64,000 nt of DNA from JAOUEA01 sp040882605 (lineage in GTDB: Bacteria; Actinomycetota; UBA4738; HRBIN12). Position 1 is the first letter of the stretch, and each line of letters starts with the position of its first letter. The DNA lies in NCBI GenBank assembly GCA_040882605.1, contig JBBEAY010000041.1, forward strand, positions 47,357-111,356, written 5' to 3'. Under the pieces are notes generated by a model. That model was not told the origin of the DNA. It made no database searches and saw only the letters and a list, made by a program, of their open reading frames with translations. This document shows positions 9,990-18,912 of this stretch, piece after piece. Position numbers and translations under genes: made by a program.

Positions 9990-10017
9990 ACGTCAAGAAG
10001 AAAGGAGTTGACAGCAC

Positions 10018-10494
10018 ATGCTCAAGCGCTTAAAGAAGCGCGCAGATGAGGAGCAGGGCTTCACCCTCATCGAGCTGATGGTGGTCGTTCTGATCATCGG
10101 CATCCTGATCGCCATCGCGCTGCCGACGTTCCTCGGTGCTCGGACTCGGGCCCAGAACCGGGCGGCCCAGTCGGATCTTCGTAACGCCTTGGTGGCAACG
10201 AAGACGCTGTACACGGACGCGAGCACGTACGCGGGCGCCACCGCGACCGGCATGGCCGTGGTCGCCCCCGAGCTGACGTTCAGTGCAACCGCGTCCACCA
10301 CGACGAACCTGCACGTGAGCACGATGACTACGCCCACCGCGCTCCTCTGGGGTGCGGCGCGGATGTCGGCCTCCGGCACCTGCTACGGGCTGCGGGAAAC
10401 CTCCGCGAACGGGACGTACCTCATCTCGGCTCTCGGAACCTGCACCGGCGACGCCGCCAGCACAGACGCGGGCACTGCTCGCGCCTTCACCTAA
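10018..10494 (+). CDS. pilA: Major type IV pilin PilA
   Basis: 158 aa. A basic leader (MLKRLKKRADEEQG) ends at Gly14, with cleavage before Phe15 of FTLIELMVV. Glu at mature position +5 is Glu19. A helix of about 25 hydrophobic residues follows, then a Thr/Ala/Ser-rich globular domain. Two cysteines (in GTCYG and GTCTGD) could form the C-terminal disulphide loop. The gene has its own strong ribosome binding site and is followed by an intrinsic terminator, as expected for a highly expressed major subunit. Confidence 0.93.
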   Translation: MLKRLKKRADEEQGFTLIELMVVVLIIGILIAIALPTFLGARTRAQNRAAQSDLRNALVATKTLYTDASTYAGATATGMAVVAPELTFSATASTTTNLHVSTMTTPTALLWGAARMSASGTCYGLRETSANGTYLISALGTCTGDAASTDAGTARAFT

Positions 10495-10518
10495 GCGGAA
10501 CGCCGATCACAATCGGAT

Positions 10519-10543
10519 GGGGCGGCCTTCGGGCCGCCCTTTT
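10519..10543 (+). terminator. Intrinsic terminator after pilA
   Basis: GGGCGGCC, loop TTCG, GGCCGCCC, then TTTT. The eight-base-pair GC stem with a UUCG tetraloop and T run is a classic Rho-independent terminator 25 bases after the pilA stop. It would set pilA level apart from the pilin-like genes downstream. Confidence 0.9.
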
Positions 10544-10618
10544 CGCTATTCCGAGCGCTCAAGCGGGTCCCCTGTCATGCCGACGCCTATCGGAAGAGCA
10601 CCGGATCGAAAGGTTGAG

Positions 10619-12511
10619 ATGACCCGACGCATGTTGGCGCGCCGGCTCCGTTCGCGACTCCAGGGCGAGCGGGGCTTCACGATCGTGGAAACGATGGTCG
10701 CTCTCACGATCATGTTCGGGATGCTCGTGTCGCTGTCCTACCTGGTCACGGTGAGCCTCGGCCACCAGCGCGTCTCCCGGATCCGACAGACGGGGAACGG
10801 GCTTGCGAACCAGATCATGGAGCAGACCCGCGGGCTCCCCTACGCGTCGATCCAGAGCGGGATGCTGGCCACCGACCTCAGTGGGGACTCGAACATCGAC
10901 ACGTCGTGCTCAGGTGGACCCAAGCTCTACGCTTGCACCGCAACCGGCGCTTCCACCCCCGGCACAGCCGAGCCCATAGTGTCCAGCGCGGGTCTGACCA
11001 CGGCGGTGCCGCTCGTGCCGCATCGGTCGTCGACGTCCCCTAACGCCGACGTCACCGTCGACGGGGTCGCCTACTCGTGGAAGACCTACGTCTCACAGGC
11101 GCCCCCCATCCCGGCCACCGCGACACGTCCAGAGGCTCCCTCCCCGTACCGGGTCACCGTCGAGGTGTCGTGGGCGGCCACCGGCGGTGTCGCCGCATAC
11201 GTGAGGCTTCAGAGCCTCTTCTGGTCGCCGGCCGGGTGCCGGAGCACGGCGACGCATCCGTACGCGGCGCCGTGCCAGGCGTTCTTCTACGGACAGGCGA
11301 CGGTCCCCCAGGGCACGATCGTGGTGGCACCCACGTCGGACAGTGGGCCCGGCCTCAACGGTACTGCTTTCAAGCGGGCGGTGATCTCGCTTCCGGGGGT
11401 CTCGGCGAGCGTGCAGCAGGAGCAGATCGTCGAGAGTCTGGCCGAGTTCAGGCCCCCGAGCGTGTCGTTGACGACCGACGGGGCGACCACGTCGACCGGA
11501 GGGGCCGCGGGGTCGTCATCCTCGGACTCGGACCCGAACAGCACTGCCACGACGTACGCGCGGAACCGGTGTGGCACCGAGATCACATGCTCCGCGCTCA
11601 CGGCGTCGTCACCCTCATCGTCGGCCACCGACCGCTACGACGTGTCTCTGCCGGCCTCGACATCTGCCGAGAGCGCGGGGGCCGTGAACGCGAGTGCAAG
11701 TTCCGTGTGTCCGCCGACCATCGTGAACGCGACAGGCCAAACCGACACGATCGCGTGCGCTGGCGCAGGGTTCACCCCCGATGGCTCGGTGAGCTCGACG
11801 ATCACGCTGGGCAGCACCACCCCGTCGCTGGGCACCTTCACGTTGACCGACGCCGCAGTACCGACCGCCGTCTCGCTCGCGCCTCTCTGGGCGTTCGCCG
11901 ATCGGGTGACGAACCCTCAGACGAACGGCTGTACCCCCGGGGTCAACACCGATGGATGCCTGGCACTTTCGGTGTCGCGGACGCTGGGCACGATCAAGAT
12001 CGGCGGGGTGCCGAGCGCGATGCCCTCGCCCGGGGTCGCGTGGGACGGCGCGCTCGTGAAGATCACGGGGTACTCGGATTCGGCGACCGCAGCCGTAGGA
12101 ACCGGCGCCGGCAACCCGTCGGTGACCGGTCCGACGTCCGGAAGCCTCCAGTACTGGAACGGCACGGGGTACACCTCGATCGCACTCACGTCGGTACAAG
12201 CCGGGACGCCGGCGAGCGCGTCGCCCGTGTTCGGGTCGATCGGGGGCAAGACGGTGAGCGTGGACATGACGATCGAGCGCACCAGCTCCACCGATGCCGC
12301 CACAGCGTCTTCCTCCACCGACACGACGAGCCCCACCCCCATCGGCAAGCTCACATCGGGATCGAGCTCTTCCTCGCCGGTGATCGTCCTGCGCTACCAA
12401 GTCACGATCGAGGGGTACGGGCAGCCGGTCGTCGACCTGACGATCACGGTGAACCTGGGCACGCTCGATCTCGACGCCTCCTTCCAGCCAACGCCGGCCA
12501 CGGGGTCCTGA
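10619..12511 (+). CDS. Large PilV-like minor pilin (prepilin-type N-terminus)
   Basis: 630 aa, much longer than a normal minor pilin (150-250 aa). The leader MTRRMLARRLRSRLQGERG is cut before Phe20, with FTIVE placing Glu at +5 and a hydrophobic helix up to about residue 45. The ectodomain is Ser/Thr/Gly/Ala-rich with several cysteines and low-complexity stretches (residues about 295-330 and 540-590), like a surface-exposed adhesin or tip protein. Start ATG 10619 follows GAAAGGTTGAG. No recognised ectodomain; function at the pilus tip is inferred from context. The stop shares one base with the next start. Confidence 0.8.
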   Translation: MTRRMLARRLRSRLQGERGFTIVETMVALTIMFGMLVSLSYLVTVSLGHQRVSRIRQTGNGLANQIMEQTRGLPYASIQSGMLATDLSGDSNIDTSCSGGPKLYACTATGASTPGTAEPIVSSAGLTTAVPLVPHRSSTSPNADVTVDGVAYSWKTYVSQAPPIPATATRPEAPSPYRVTVEVSWAATGGVAAYVRLQSLFWSPAGCRSTATHPYAAPCQAFFYGQATVPQGTIVVAPTSDSGPGLNGTAFKRAVISLPGVSASVQQEQIVESLAEFRPPSVSLTTDGATTSTGGAAGSSSSDSDPNSTATTYARNRCGTEITCSALTASSPSSSATDRYDVSLPASTSAESAGAVNASASSVCPPTIVNATGQTDTIACAGAGFTPDGSVSSTITLGSTTPSLGTFTLTDAAVPTAVSLAPLWAFADRVTNPQTNGCTPGVNTDGCLALSVSRTLGTIKIGGVPSAMPSPGVAWDGALVKITGYSDSATAAVGTGAGNPSVTGPTSGSLQYWNGTGYTSIALTSVQAGTPASASPVFGSIGGKTVSVDMTIERTSSTDAATASSSTDTTSPTPIGKLTSGSSSSSPVIVLRYQVTIEGYGQPVVDLTITVNLGTLDLDASFQPTPATGS

Positions 12512-13155
12512 TGATGTCCTGGCGCCGAGCGAACCGAGTCACGAGCGAGGACGGGATGACACTCGTGGAGCTTCTGGTCGCGATGTCGATGATGGGGATC
12601 GTGATGGTCATCTTCAGCAGCGTGCTCGTCTCGATGCAGCGCACGGTGGTCGCCATCGACCGGGCCAGTCGTGCGAACGACCAGGCTCGCCTGGCGATCG
12701 AGCATCTCGACAAGGAGCTGCGGTCGGGAAACGTGATCTCCGATCCAGGCGACGCGATCAGCGGCTACACGGGCGGCGCGCCCGCCTACCAGCGGCTCCT
12801 CGTGTACACGCAGGCGAATGCGACGATCCGCGGCGGTTCGGTCTGCGAGCTGTGGCAGATCACGAGCGCGAGCGAGCTTCAGGCACGGACTTGGTTGCCC
12901 GGCTCCAACAGCTGGCTGACGTCGTGGCGGACCGTGGCGGAGCACATCGTCAACCGGTCGACAAGCACGAACGCGTTCGAGCTGACGGGCGACCCTCTCA
13001 AGGGGAATCGCACCCTGAACATCCATCTCATGATCAACCCCGACTACACGAATGCTCCGTCGTCGACCGTCGAGCTCGAGTCGTCATTGACGGGGCGCAA
13101 CACCTCGTACAACTACCCCACCAACATCTGCCAGACGCTTCCGAGCGCGGCGTGA
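12511..13155 (+). CDS. PilW/GspJ-like minor pilin
   Basis: 214 aa. The prepilin leader ends at Gly15, with mature start MTLVELLVAMSMMGIVMVIF and Glu at +5. The following helix and the segment ANDQARLAIEHLDKELRSG resemble PilW/GspJ proteins. The ectodomain is small, with a pair of cysteines (VCELW, NICQT). A second ATG three bases later is also possible. Three pilin-like genes in a row after pilA suggest a tip or priming complex. Confidence 0.8.
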   Translation: MMSWRRANRVTSEDGMTLVELLVAMSMMGIVMVIFSSVLVSMQRTVVAIDRASRANDQARLAIEHLDKELRSGNVISDPGDAISGYTGGAPAYQRLLVYTQANATIRGGSVCELWQITSASELQARTWLPGSNSWLTSWRTVAEHIVNRSTSTNAFELTGDPLKGNRTLNIHLMINPDYTNAPSSTVELESSLTGRNTSYNYPTNICQTLPSAA

Positions 13156-13166
13156 AGGAGCCCTGT

Positions 13167-14660
13167 ATGCGCATCCACTCATTCACCCGACACCCCAACG
13201 GCGAGGAGGGCATCGCGATGATCATCGCGTTGCTCGTCACGTTCGTCGTGTTCCTGTTGTCGGGCGTCGTGGTCCAGCAGGCGATCCACAACATCAACGG
13301 GTCGGCCTCCGACCGCAACCGGCTGAGCGCAGTCAGCGCGGCCGAGGCGGGCCTGGACTGGGCGTACAACAGGATCGAAGGCACAGAATCGACGGCTCTA
13401 TGGAACGCGGCGCAGACAGGCACGGTGGGATCCGGGCCGAGCTCGGTCACGTACACGGTGACGCCGACGTACTACAGCGATACCGCGGGAACCACAGCGT
13501 TCATCCCCCCGCCTGGCCCGTCGAACTACCCGCGGTCGATCAAGATCGCATCGATCGGGACCGGCGCGGATGGGTCCCAGCGCAAGATGGAGTCCTTCAT
13601 GGTGCTCGACCCGGTCGCCGGCGGCGTGAGCGGCGCCATCATCACGAACAGCTCCCTGACACTCACGAACAGCTTCACCCTCAACGGGAACGACGGGAAC
13701 GACGGCGACATCATCGTGAACACGGGGAACTTCAGCGCGCCGTCTGGCATCGAGACGATCCGCGGGAACATCTACGTCCCTGCCGGCACCGCGAACGTCG
13801 GCACGAATGTGCACATCTACGGGACCGTCTGGTCGCGCGACCTTCTCACGATGAACCATCCGCAGGCCGTGATCGACGGTGATGTGAAATCAAGCAACAG
13901 CGGCACGACTCTGACGACTGGCCGCGTGAACGGCCAGGCGTACTACTGCACTGGCGGCAAGCCGTCGGTGGCCAGGGTGCCAGCTGGGAGCGTGCAGACG
14001 TGCTCGCTGGGTGTCCCGCCCAGCCAGGCGTTCCCGCTGATCCAGTTCAACGCCACCACGTGGGCGCTGCAGGGGTACTACGTGAAGGACCTCACCGCCA
14101 GCACATGCACCGACGCGATAAGCTGGGTGACGGGCACCGGCAGCGACACCTACGACACGGGCACGCTGGGCACCTCGGGCGGCGTCCCGGGCACCAACAA
14201 CCCTTCGACCGGGGCCTCCTACACGGGCGCGGTGGCCCTGATGCCGAGCACCTGCCCGTTCAACCCAGGGAACGGCAACGTCGGTATCACCATGAAGACG
14301 AACCTCGCGATCGTGGCCCCGGGCGGCATCGACCTGGGGAACAACAGCTCGTGGACCGGCAGCGGCGGAACCCGCAAGCTCTTCTTCATGAGTCCCTACA
14401 ACGGGACGTCGTCGAACTGCCCCACGCAGGACGTGACGGTCCGGAACCTCAACACGTTCACGAGCGTCGAGGTGTCGCTCTACTCACCGTGCACGGTCAA
14501 CATCGCGAACAACTCGGGATTCAACGGGCAGGTCATCGGCAACACGGTCAACGTGACCGGCCAGACGACGTTGTCGTACAGACCGGTGCTGATCCCCGGT
14601 AACTCGATCATCGGATTCCAGCAGGACATCGCGTACATCCGCGAGGTGCCCGTTTCCTGA
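13167..14660 (+). CDS. PilX-like pilus protein with large surface domain
   Basis: 497 aa. The N-terminus (EEGIAMIIALLVTFVVFLLSG) resembles PilX, in which Glu+5 is missing and the membrane helix continues into an Ala/Glu-rich segment (SAVSAAEAGLDWAYNRIE). The rest is Gly/Asn/Thr-rich with repeated strands (GAIITNSSLTLTNSFTLNG, GNIYVPAGTANVGTNVHIYG), suggesting a beta-helix-like surface domain. GTGAAGGAG precedes the ATG. The size is far above normal PilX. Role inferred: pilus tip or adhesion. Confidence 0.7.
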   Translation: MRIHSFTRHPNGEEGIAMIIALLVTFVVFLLSGVVVQQAIHNINGSASDRNRLSAVSAAEAGLDWAYNRIEGTESTALWNAAQTGTVGSGPSSVTYTVTPTYYSDTAGTTAFIPPPGPSNYPRSIKIASIGTGADGSQRKMESFMVLDPVAGGVSGAIITNSSLTLTNSFTLNGNDGNDGDIIVNTGNFSAPSGIETIRGNIYVPAGTANVGTNVHIYGTVWSRDLLTMNHPQAVIDGDVKSSNSGTTLTTGRVNGQAYYCTGGKPSVARVPAGSVQTCSLGVPPSQAFPLIQFNATTWALQGYYVKDLTASTCTDAISWVTGTGSDTYDTGTLGTSGGVPGTNNPSTGASYTGAVALMPSTCPFNPGNGNVGITMKTNLAIVAPGGIDLGNNSSWTGSGGTRKLFFMSPYNGTSSNCPTQDVTVRNLNTFTSVEVSLYSPCTVNIANNSGFNGQVIGNTVNVTGQTTLSYRPVLIPGNSIIGFQQDIAYIREVPVS

Positions 14661-14688
14661 GCGTCGACCAGCCGATACCTTTCGTTCG

Positions 14689-15477
14689 ATGAGTGACACG
14701 CTGCTCCGTGCCTTGGTTGCCCTTCCCTTCGGGTTGGCGATCGGAAGCTTCATGACCGTCGTCGTCTCGCGGGTGCCGGCGGGCGAGAGCGTGATACGGC
14801 CGAGGTCGCGCTGCCCGAGCTGCAACGCTGAGATCCGCAACCGTGACAACGTGCCCGTGGTGTCCTGGGTGCTGCTGCGAGGGCGATGCCGCTCGTGTGG
14901 CGAGCGCATCCCTGCCCGCTACCCGGTCCTGGAGCTCTCGACGGCCACGCTCGTGGTCGCGGCGGCGGCCGTGCACGAGCGCGTTTGGCTCGCTGTCATG
15001 GTCGCGGCGTTCCTCGCCCTGATGCCCACGATCGCGTGGATCGACATCGAGCGCCGCATCATCCCCAACCGCATCACCTATCCGGCGTTCCTCGGTTTCA
15101 GTGGCTATGTGGTGCTGGCATGGTTGGTCGACGGAGGGACCGACCCCGTGCGCGCCCTTGCTGGCGCCCTGCTGTACGGCGGCGTGCTGTTCGTCGTCGC
15201 GGTGATCTCCCGAGGTATGGGCATGGGAGATGTCAAGCTCGCCCTGGTGATCGGCATCGCGCTCGGCGCGGTCGGGCTTCGCTTCGTCGGCGTGGCCGCT
15301 GCCGGGGCTGTGCTCTTCGGCGGAGTGGGCGGCATCGTGGCCCTGATCGCCGGTCTCGACCGCAAGGCGATGATCCCGTTCGGCCCATACATGGCGGCCG
15401 GAGCAGTGTTGGCGGCGTTCTGGGGAGAACCCATCGCCGAGTGGTACCTGGGCGCCTTCACCGCCACAGCTCTCTGA
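14689..15477 (+). CDS. pilD: Prepilin peptidase / N-methyltransferase PilD
   Basis: 262 aa, A24 aspartic peptidase. The cytoplasmic CPSC ... CRSC zinc motif lies at about residues 42-70, and the catalytic aspartates are in WIDIERRIIPNRI and GMGMGDVKL. Six or more membrane helices are evident. It cleaves the leaders of the four pilin-like proteins upstream and methylates the new N-terminus. A TACCTT hexamer seven bases before the ATG may be a weak leaderless -10 (14676-14681). Confidence 0.94.
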   Translation: MSDTLLRALVALPFGLAIGSFMTVVVSRVPAGESVIRPRSRCPSCNAEIRNRDNVPVVSWVLLRGRCRSCGERIPARYPVLELSTATLVVAAAAVHERVWLAVMVAAFLALMPTIAWIDIERRIIPNRITYPAFLGFSGYVVLAWLVDGGTDPVRALAGALLYGGVLFVVAVISRGMGMGDVKLALVIGIALGAVGLRFVGVAAAGAVLFGGVGGIVALIAGLDRKAMIPFGPYMAAGAVLAAFWGEPIAEWYLGAFTATAL

Positions 15478-15576
15478 GTAGCCTTCCGGGCTCGAAAACT
15501 GCTCGAACACACGTTCAGGGTCACCTTCCTCCAGGTGTTTGACTTGGCCTGTGGCCTGATGTTTCGTGAGCACGCT

Positions 15577-15639
15577 CAACAGCACTCCTGTTCGCTGTTG
15601 TGACACATGTGACTGATGTGGCCGAGCGTGACTGATGTG
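15577..15639 (+). promoter_or_regulatory. Inverted and direct repeats upstream of the HTH gene
   Basis: CAACAGC (15577-15583) and GCTGTTG (15594-15600) form a perfect 7-bp stem with a 10-base loop. Directly after it, GTGACTGATGTG occurs twice (15609-15620 and 15628-15639), 19 bases apart start to start, just before the ribosome site of the HTH gene. The direct repeats look like a paired operator, perhaps for that regulator itself. The gap 15478-15653 has no coding region. Confidence 0.55.
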
Positions 15640-15653
15640 ACGGAGGAAGCGGC

Positions 15654-15860
15654 GTGGCCGACGTGCAGCCGTTCGTGATCGGGGGCCTGCTCACGGTCGC
15701 GGAGGTCGCTGCGGCCATGCGCGTGTCAAACATGACGGTCTACCGGTTGATCAAGAGTGGCGACCTGCCCGCCGTGCGGGTCGGCAAGGGCTACCGCATC
15801 CGAGGGTCCGAGCTGCAGCGCTTCCTGGAAGAGCGCTCCGTCCGGGTGGAGGGAGCGTAG
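15654..15860 (+). CDS. Small excisionase-type (MerR-like) HTH DNA-binding protein
   Basis: 68 aa, GTG start after CGGAGGAAG. The whole protein is one winged HTH of the excisionase/BldC type: LLTVAEVAAAMRVSNMTVYRLIKSGDLPAVRVGKGYRI, then a wing and RFLEERSV. BldC-type proteins bind direct repeats cooperatively, and direct repeats lie just upstream. The stop shares one base with the pilM start, so it is made together with PilM/N/O and may tune pilus expression. Target not known. Confidence 0.8.
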   Translation: MADVQPFVIGGLLTVAEVAAAMRVSNMTVYRLIKSGDLPAVRVGKGYRIRGSELQRFLEERSVRVEGA

Positions 15861-17020
15861 TGGCGAAGGGGCGCATCGGTCTCGACATCGGCTCGACGGC
15901 CGTGCGGGCGGTCGAGCTCGCTGGCGGCGATCCGCCCACCGTGGTCAAGGCCGCCCAGGTGCCGCTTCCTGCGGGGGCGGTCGAGAACGGCGAGGTCAAG
16001 GACCCCCTGGTCGTGACCGAGGCGTTGCGCGAGCTCTGGGAACGCGGCGGCTTCAAGACCAAGCGCGTCTACATGGGGGTGGGCAACCAGCGAGTGGTCG
16101 TACGTGAGATCGCGCTGCCGTACCTGCCCGAGAAGGAGCTGCGGGCCTCGCTCGGCTTCCAGGTGCAGGAGTTCATCCCGATGGCCGTCGACGAGGCCGT
16201 GCTCGACTACGACCCGATCAGCGAGTTCGACCAGGACGACCGCAGGATGCTTCGCATGCTGCTGGTCGCGGCCCAGCGGCAGATGGTCGACACCGTCATC
16301 TTGGCCGCGACCGCGGCGAAGCTCGAGCCCGTCGGTCTCGATCTGGTGCCGTTCGCGATGGTGCGATCGGTCGGCACGACCGGCGTCGGCATGGACCTCG
16401 AGGAAGAGGGCGACGAGGCCGTGATCGACATCGGCGCACACGTTACGAACATCGTCGTGCATGCCCGTGGCACGGTGCGGTTCGTGAGGATCTTGCCGTC
16501 GGGCGGACGCGACGTGACCCTGGCGATCGCGCGCGGCGTCGGTGTCGATGACGAGATCGCCGAGCGCCTGAAGCGCGGCGAGCAGGTCGATCTCGAAGCG
16601 ATGCCGCAGGGCCGAGCCGAGGGCGAGATCGCAGGCGAGGCCGATGCCGGCGAGCGTGATGCGAACGCCGACGATCCGGGGGCACCGGTGAAGCCCGCTG
16701 GGGCTCTCGACGTGGGCCGCGTGGCAGAGATATCGATGCAGCGGGCCTCGAGCTTCGTCGACGAGATCCGCTCGTCGCTCGAGTTCTACACAACGCAGGC
16801 CAAGGGCGCTCGCATCGCCCGCGTGCTGGTCACGGGCGGAGGCTCGAAGCTCGAGGGGTTCCTCGAGCTGTTGCGCCAACGCATCCCGGTGGAGGTCGGG
16901 GCGGGCCGGGTCTTCTTGAACGCTCGCTCCCAGCTCTCGTTGTCCGAGGAGGCGCTTGCCGAGGCCGAGCCGGTGCTCGCTGTCGCGGTGGGGCTCGCGA
17001 TCCCCGGGAGGAACGCGTGA
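15860..17020 (+). CDS. pilM: Type IV pilus assembly protein PilM
   Basis: 386 aa, actin/FtsA-like fold. The phosphate-1 loop LDIGSTAVRAVEL is at residues 8-20, followed by PilM motifs VGNQRVVVREIALP and FQVQEFIPMAVDEAVLDY. The phosphate-2 motif AVIDIGAHVTNIVV is near 192, and the adenosine motif VLVTGGGSKLEGF is near 325. A charged Glu/Asp/Ala insert lies at about 250-280. PilM is cytoplasmic and binds the N-terminal tail of PilN. GTG start overlaps the upstream stop by one base. Confidence 0.92.
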   Translation: MAKGRIGLDIGSTAVRAVELAGGDPPTVVKAAQVPLPAGAVENGEVKDPLVVTEALRELWERGGFKTKRVYMGVGNQRVVVREIALPYLPEKELRASLGFQVQEFIPMAVDEAVLDYDPISEFDQDDRRMLRMLLVAAQRQMVDTVILAATAAKLEPVGLDLVPFAMVRSVGTTGVGMDLEEEGDEAVIDIGAHVTNIVVHARGTVRFVRILPSGGRDVTLAIARGVGVDDEIAERLKRGEQVDLEAMPQGRAEGEIAGEADAGERDANADDPGAPVKPAGALDVGRVAEISMQRASSFVDEIRSSLEFYTTQAKGARIARVLVTGGGSKLEGFLELLRQRIPVEVGAGRVFLNARSQLSLSEEALAEAEPVLAVAVGLAIPGRNA

Positions 17021-17637
17021 GCCAGGTCAACCTGCTTCCCCCCGACATATTGCAGGCGCAGCGCTACCGGCGCCTCACATCCTTGGTGTTCCTCGGCGGC
17101 ATCGTGCTGCTCGTGCTCGTGTTCGGCTACTACCTGCTGCAGGCGAACAAGCTGAGTGGGGTGAACGACGAGGTGGCGGCCAAGAACGCCAGCAACGCCT
17201 CGTTGCAGGCAGACATCGCCGAGAAGCAGAAGTTCGCCGACCTGCAGGCCAAAGCCCAAGAGAAGCAGCAGCTGCTGGCGGCTGCCTACGCCGGCGAGGC
17301 GTCGTTCTCAGCCTTGCTCATGGACTTCTCGAGGGTGATCCCCTCCGATGCGTTCGTCAACAGCCTCGCCCTGCAGGTTTCGGAGCCCGTGGCGCCGGTC
17401 GAAGGCGCCACGGCGGGCCTGGTCGGCACGATCACAGGAAGTGGCACCGCGGCGAGCATCGACTCGATCTCGGTCTTCCTCACCCGGCTCGAGCAGGTCA
17501 AAGGGTGGGTCAACCCGTGGATCGCCACGGTGAGCGAGAATCCGGAGCTCGCGGCATACGACTATTCGTTGAGCGTCGACCTCACCGACGAGGTCATGAC
17601 CGATCGCGGCAAAGGCTCGCCCGATGCTGCGGGGTAG
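17017..17637 (+). CDS. pilN: Type IV pilus assembly protein PilN
   Basis: 206 aa. The cytoplasmic tail SQVNLLPPDIL (residues 2-12) carries the conserved NLLP motif that docks into PilM. A single membrane helix follows (about 25-45), then a coiled coil (about 50-90) and a ferredoxin-like domain. GTG start overlaps pilM as GTGA, and its end overlaps pilO by 14 bases. Confidence 0.9.
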   Translation: MSQVNLLPPDILQAQRYRRLTSLVFLGGIVLLVLVFGYYLLQANKLSGVNDEVAAKNASNASLQADIAEKQKFADLQAKAQEKQQLLAAAYAGEASFSALLMDFSRVIPSDAFVNSLALQVSEPVAPVEGATAGLVGTITGSGTAASIDSISVFLTRLEQVKGWVNPWIATVSENPELAAYDYSLSVDLTDEVMTDRGKGSPDAAG

Positions 17638-18241
17638 CCGGGGGCCCATCGTCGCGGGCGCCGGCGCCGTGGCCCTGGCGGCGATCCTTGTCTTCTTCTT
17701 GGTGCTGCCGAAGATGGGCGAGGTCTCGAGCGCGAACGCGGACCTCGTGGCCGCCCAGGCGCAACAGAGCACCCTGGAGTCACAGCTCGCCGCCCTCGAG
17801 CAGGCCGAGGCCGCCGCACCAGAGGCGAAGGCGACCATCCAACGGGTGGAGCAGCAGATACCTCCGACGGTCGACGAGGCAGGGCTGTTGTTGCTCATCA
17901 GGAACGCGGCTGAGCGCTCCGGCATCGTCTTCTCGCAACTGACCCCCGGCACACCGACGCTCGACGCCACATCGGGGTTGTCGGCGATCCCGCTCGCCAT
18001 CACAGCGACCGGCAGCTACTTCCAGATCGCCGAGTTCCTGTACAGCATCGAGACCCTGCCAAGGGCCGCCAAGGTGCTCACGGTCACACTCGCGCCGGGA
18101 AGCGCCGATGCAACCACGACGACGGTGACGAACCTTCTGCAGCTGCAGGCGAGCGCCGTGCTGTACACGAGCGACTTAAGCGCCGGCCCCGGCTCCGAGC
18201 CCGGTCCCACCGAGGACGCCGCGGCTTTGGGGGGAGCGTGA
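17624..18241 (+). CDS. pilO: Type IV pilus assembly protein PilO
   Basis: 205 aa. A membrane helix (about 10-28) is followed by a coiled coil rich in Ala/Gln/Glu (about 35-80) and a small alpha-beta domain with the PilO-like segment SGIVFSQLTPGTP ... IPLAITATGSYFQIAEFLYSIE. The C-terminus ends in a Gly/Pro/Glu-rich tail. It pairs with PilN on the outer face of the membrane in the alignment complex. Confidence 0.88.
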   Translation: MLRGSRGPIVAGAGAVALAAILVFFLVLPKMGEVSSANADLVAAQAQQSTLESQLAALEQAEAAAPEAKATIQRVEQQIPPTVDEAGLLLLIRNAAERSGIVFSQLTPGTPTLDATSGLSAIPLAITATGSYFQIAEFLYSIETLPRAAKVLTVTLAPGSADATTTTVTNLLQLQASAVLYTSDLSAGPGSEPGPTEDAAALGGA

Positions 18242-18242
18242 C

Positions 18243-18842
18243 ATGCCTCTGACCCCCAGGGACAAGCGCACCCTGATGATCGGCGGCGGCGTGCTCGGCG
18301 TGCTGCTGGTGGGCTTCCTGGTGATGAACCTGCTCGCAGGAGGAGGAGGCGACGACACGATCCCGACGTTGCCGGACATCACACTCGGCCCCGACGGGAA
18401 CGGGCCTGGTCCGGTCTCGACGTCGCCGAGCACCGGCGTCAGCCCGATCCCGGTGTTCACAGGGCGCGACCCGTTCTCGATCCCACCGGGGCTGACCACT
18501 GCTCCTCCGACGACGGCGCCGCCTGACGGCACCACGACAACGCCACCTGGTGGCACCACGACAACGCCACCTGGTGGCACCACAACGACCTCTCCACCGA
18601 GCGACCCCGGCGGGAACTCCAGCGACGAGGTCGGCGGCAAGACGGTGGTGCTGCTCTCGGTGTTCACACAGGCAGGGGAGGCGATGGTGCAGGTCGAGGT
18701 CGACGGAGAGGTTTTCAACGGCATCGGCATCGGCGACACGTTCGACAACGGCCGATACGAGCTGCGGTCGGTCTCGGGCGACTGCGCGACGTTCCTCTAC
18801 GGCGACGAGTCGTTCATCCTCTGCACCCTCTCGGACAAGTAG
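18243..18842 (+). CDS. Membrane-anchored protein in the PilP position
   Basis: 199 aa. A membrane helix (about 11-31) is followed by a Pro/Thr linker and a C-terminal domain from about residue 130 (GGKTVVLLSVFTQAGEAMVQVEVDGEVFNGIGIGDTF). The last part resembles the small beta fold of PilP/GspC HR domains, with two cysteines (DCATF, LCTLS). In diderm bacteria PilP links PilNO to the PilQ secretin; no secretin gene is here, as expected for a single-membrane cell. Identity as PilP is by position and shape only. Confidence 0.6.
   Translation: MPLTPRDKRTLMIGGGVLGVLLVGFLVMNLLAGGGGDDTIPTLPDITLGPDGNGPGPVSTSPSTGVSPIPVFTGRDPFSIPPGLTTAPPTTAPPDGTTTTPPGGTTTTPPGGTTTTSPPSDPGGNSSDEVGGKTVVLLSVFTQAGEAMVQVEVDGEVFNGIGIGDTFDNGRYELRSVSGDCATFLYGDESFILCTLSDK
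18528..18599 (+). repeat. 24-bp tandem repeat inside the PilP-position gene
   Basis: Three in-frame copies of a 24-bp unit beginning GGCACCAC encode GTTTTPPG twice and then GTTTTSPP. They make up the extracellular linker. Copies one and two are identical; the third has diverged slightly. Confidence 0.9.
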
Positions 18843-18912
18843 AGGGCCTCTACACACGACACGAGCTTGAGCTCCGGCGGCCCGCCCACGGGGGGAGCGG
18901 TCGCCGGCTCGC

